Below are positions 62,441 to 64,000 of a stretch of DNA of 64,000 bases, piece by piece. This DNA comes from Marinobacter maritimus. GTDB lineage: Bacteria; Pseudomonadota; Gammaproteobacteria; Pseudomonadales; Oleiphilaceae. The stretch spans positions 434,001 through 498,000 of the forward strand of contig NZ_VCGW01000001.1 of NCBI RefSeq assembly GCF_007671675.1. Reading direction: 5' to 3'. The number at the start of each line of letters is the position of its first letter. Position 1 is the stretch's first letter. A program made the position numbers and the translations under genes. The notes under the pieces were generated by a model that saw nothing but the letters and a program-made list of their open reading frames with translations, ran no database searches and was not told the DNA's origin.

Positions 62441-64000
62441 TTACACGGAAAGGTTGCTGGGATAGAGTGGCGGCAAGCCAGCTTCTGAAGACGGAGCGCC
62501 CTTGGTCTTCCTGGCTTTTTTGAGCGCGTCTGCCAGAGCGCTGCCGTCCCACTTGTTGCTTCTTTCGCCATCCGAATAATCCCGGCTGAAAAGGTGTGCC
62601 TGTAATTGCTGGAGCTCCTGCTCCAGATCTGATGCCGGTAGCACGCTGAAAATATCCTTTACAGAGTGGAAACTGTGGCCAGGCCAGCGTAAATTCGCCC
62701 AGCTCACAAATAGCCCGGGTGTTGAGGTACTGCCTTCCTTCGCGGCGTCAAGCAGCTGCTCAAATAACGCTCTCTCCTTTCTGGCGCCTTCGAAGTCAGT
62801 ATTGGAGAGTGTCCGAGATGTGATTCTGCGAGTACGCCACCAGGCCAACATGGTCAGAACCCATATCCCTGCCAGCGCTACGCTTACCCATTGCCAAAAG
62901 CTCCCGCCGTCGGTCGCAGCCCCCTTGTTGGAAGCGCTCTGTTCGCTATCGGTTTCTGCCGCTGCGCTCCGGGTATCTGTGGCGGTTGGAGAGGGTATGG
63001 TTGCGCCATTTGCAGAGGTTACATTCAGCGTTTGTGCGGGGATCACAGCGACCTTTTCGCTGTCGGATTGCGTGTCCCACCAGGGAATGCGAATAGCCGG
63101 GAGCACGAGCTTCCCGGCCTCAACAGGCACCAGTGCCCGGGTTTGTGTAAGCGTTGATGTAATGCCGTCTGGGCCGGTGCTGGTGTTCCGTTGCGGTTCT
63201 TCCGGGTAACTGCGGAGCCCACCTGGCACAGAGTCTGGTAGAGGTGGCAGGGCCTCTGAAGGCAACCCGGTTGCCTGCAGGCTGAGTGTGCGTGCGAGGT
63301 TGTCACCGGTCTTGAGGTTCAGTGTCGGAGGCATGCCAGCTTCTGCCAAGGTAAGGTTGGTGGCCGGGAGCCAGGTTGAGCCGCTGAATTCTTGTGGAAC
63401 CCCTTTCACTGGCACCTCGAACAGTGCAGCACTGTCCCTCAGGAACCTGAGCGAACCATCGGCATCTCTGGCCTGGCCTTCGAAACGAATGGCAGGCAGG
63501 TTAAGTGACCCTGGCTTTTGTGGGAACAGCGCATAGCGTCGCTCTACCACCCGGTAGCGCACGCCATCGCGGTCTCGGGAAAATTCACGCTGTTTTCCGA
63601 GGGTTTCGATAATTGCGTTGGGGTGCTGCGGGTCGGATAGCTCGCCACGGATAAGATTGCCCCGGAAAAACAACCTCACGGTCAGTATCAGCTGCTCCTG
63701 AACATAGACCTCTGCCTTGTCTGCGGACAGTTCAATGAAGCTGTCCCGGCTGGTGTCTGCCTGGTCCGGAGGATTGCCGTCAACCACCTCAATAGTTACC
63801 GGTTTGGACACGGAATCCTTGAAGGTAAGGGCGGGGATGGTGATCTCTCCGGTGGACGTAGGCGCAAGTTGATATGTCCAGGTTATCTCTCCCACCATGT
63901 CGCCGTTTACGGTGCGAATGCTGTACTGCTGATTGCGAGCCAGTATTTCAAACTCCGGAGTCACCTTTTCAATATCCGGCGAGGGCAGGCTCGAGATATC
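62441..64000 (-). CDS. batD: BatD-family protein, partial (5' end outside window)
   Basis: The frame is open from the window edge at 64000 to a TAA at 62441-62443, giving at least 519 residues. Features match BatD (oxygen-tolerance family): repeated immunoglobulin-like beta domains (MVGEITWTYQLAPTSTGEITIPALTF; YVQEQLILTVRLFF; RYALFPQKPGSLNLPAIRFEG). A membrane helix (WQWVSVALAGIWVLTMLAWW) and a cytoplasmic tail complete it. Bat proteins are linked to the Bacteroides aerotolerance operon and MoxR-AAA systems; function in this group is unclear. A signal peptide would be upstream of the window. Converges with ccmI. Confidence 0.85.
   Translation of the reverse strand, partial: DISSLPSPDIEKVTPEFEILARNQQYSIRTVNGDMVGEITWTYQLAPTSTGEITIPALTFKDSVSKPVTIEVVDGNPPDQADTSRDSFIELSADKAEVYVQEQLILTVRLFFRGNLIRGELSDPQHPNAIIETLGKQREFSRDRDGVRYRVVERRYALFPQKPGSLNLPAIRFEGQARDADGSLRFLRDSAALFEVPVKGVPQEFSGSTWLPATNLTLAEAGMPPTLNLKTGDNLARTLSLQATGLPSEALPPLPDSVPGGLRSYPEEPQRNTSTGPDGITSTLTQTRALVPVEAGKLVLPAIRIPWWDTQSDSEKVAVIPAQTLNVTSANGATIPSPTATDTRSAAAETDSEQSASNKGAATDGGSFWQWVSVALAGIWVLTMLAWWRTRRITSRTLSNTDFEGARKERALFEQLLDAAKEGSTSTPGLFVSWANLRWPGHSFHSVKDIFSVLPASDLEQELQQLQAHLFSRDYSDGERSNKWDGSALADALKKARKTKGAPSSEAGLPPLYPSNLSV

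Noticed and set aside
1..64000. CRISPR arrays, tRNA or rRNA genes, insertion sequences
   Set aside because: No spaced direct-repeat array, no cloverleaf with CCA-type ends and no transposase frame was seen by reading; a tRNA or CRISPR scan would confirm.

Overview
The window reads as the chromosome of a motile, polarly flagellated gammaproteobacterium. Gene order and content (fleQ-fleSR-fliEFGHIJ ... fliKLMNOPQR-flhB-flhA-flhF-fleN-fliA-cheYZAB-motCD-parC-parP-cheW-ccmABCDEFGHI) resemble Pseudomonas and, especially, Marinobacter-like genomes. That assignment is inference from gene content; there is no rRNA gene here to settle it. I see no phage, transposase, CRISPR array, rRNA or tRNA.

Region by region. 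(1) 1-3.8 kb: the end of a chemoreceptor, a di-iron RIC-type hemerythrin protein lacking one expected ligand, an amidase, and a membrane protein that looks like a voltage-sensor domain without a pore. (2) 3.9-9.4 kb: tamA-tamB, the outer-membrane/inner-membrane translocation and lipid-transport pair. (3) 9.4-11.9 kb, minus strand: a periplasmic SIMPL protein and a coupled C26 glutamine-amidotransferase-like hydrolase plus amidoligase. (4) 11.9-14.1 kb: lexA-sulA behind a LexA box, facing two conserved small hypothetical genes. (5) 14.3-15.7 kb: a DUF1329 gene with a consensus-like PsrA box. (6) 15.8-36.5 kb: a fliT-like gene, the master regulator fleQ, the fleSR two-component system and the basal body/C-ring/export operon. 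This operon has a STAS, REC-PP2C-kinase and Hpt triad inserted between fliJ and fliK. (7) 36.5-39 kb: two 110-bp palindromic elements and the uracil salvage pair uraA-upp on the opposite strand. (8) 39.1-53.3 kb: flhA, flhF, fleN, fliA, chemotaxis genes, the second stator motCD, and a polar array-partitioning set parC-parP-cheW. (9) 53.3-55 kb, minus strand: an FlhB-C-terminus-like protein (FlhX) overlapping a FliK-domain protein. (10) 55.1-62.4 kb: a complete cytochrome c maturation operon ccmABCDEFGHI. (11) The edge: a batD gene running out of the window.

Regulation can be read in part. GG-N10-GC sigma-54 promoters lie before fleS, fliE, fliK, fliL, flhA and cheW. A match to the sigma-28 (FliA) consensus lies before parC, and a sigma-70-like promoter before fleQ. 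This gives a FleQ, FleSR, FliA hierarchy with the regulators and their targets in the same window. The observations I would follow first are the two 110-bp 28/54/28 palindromes with a conserved core and unrelated arms, the pore-less voltage-sensor-like protein, the amidoligase/C26 pair, and the triplicated acidic motif in the CheA linker beside parC/parP.
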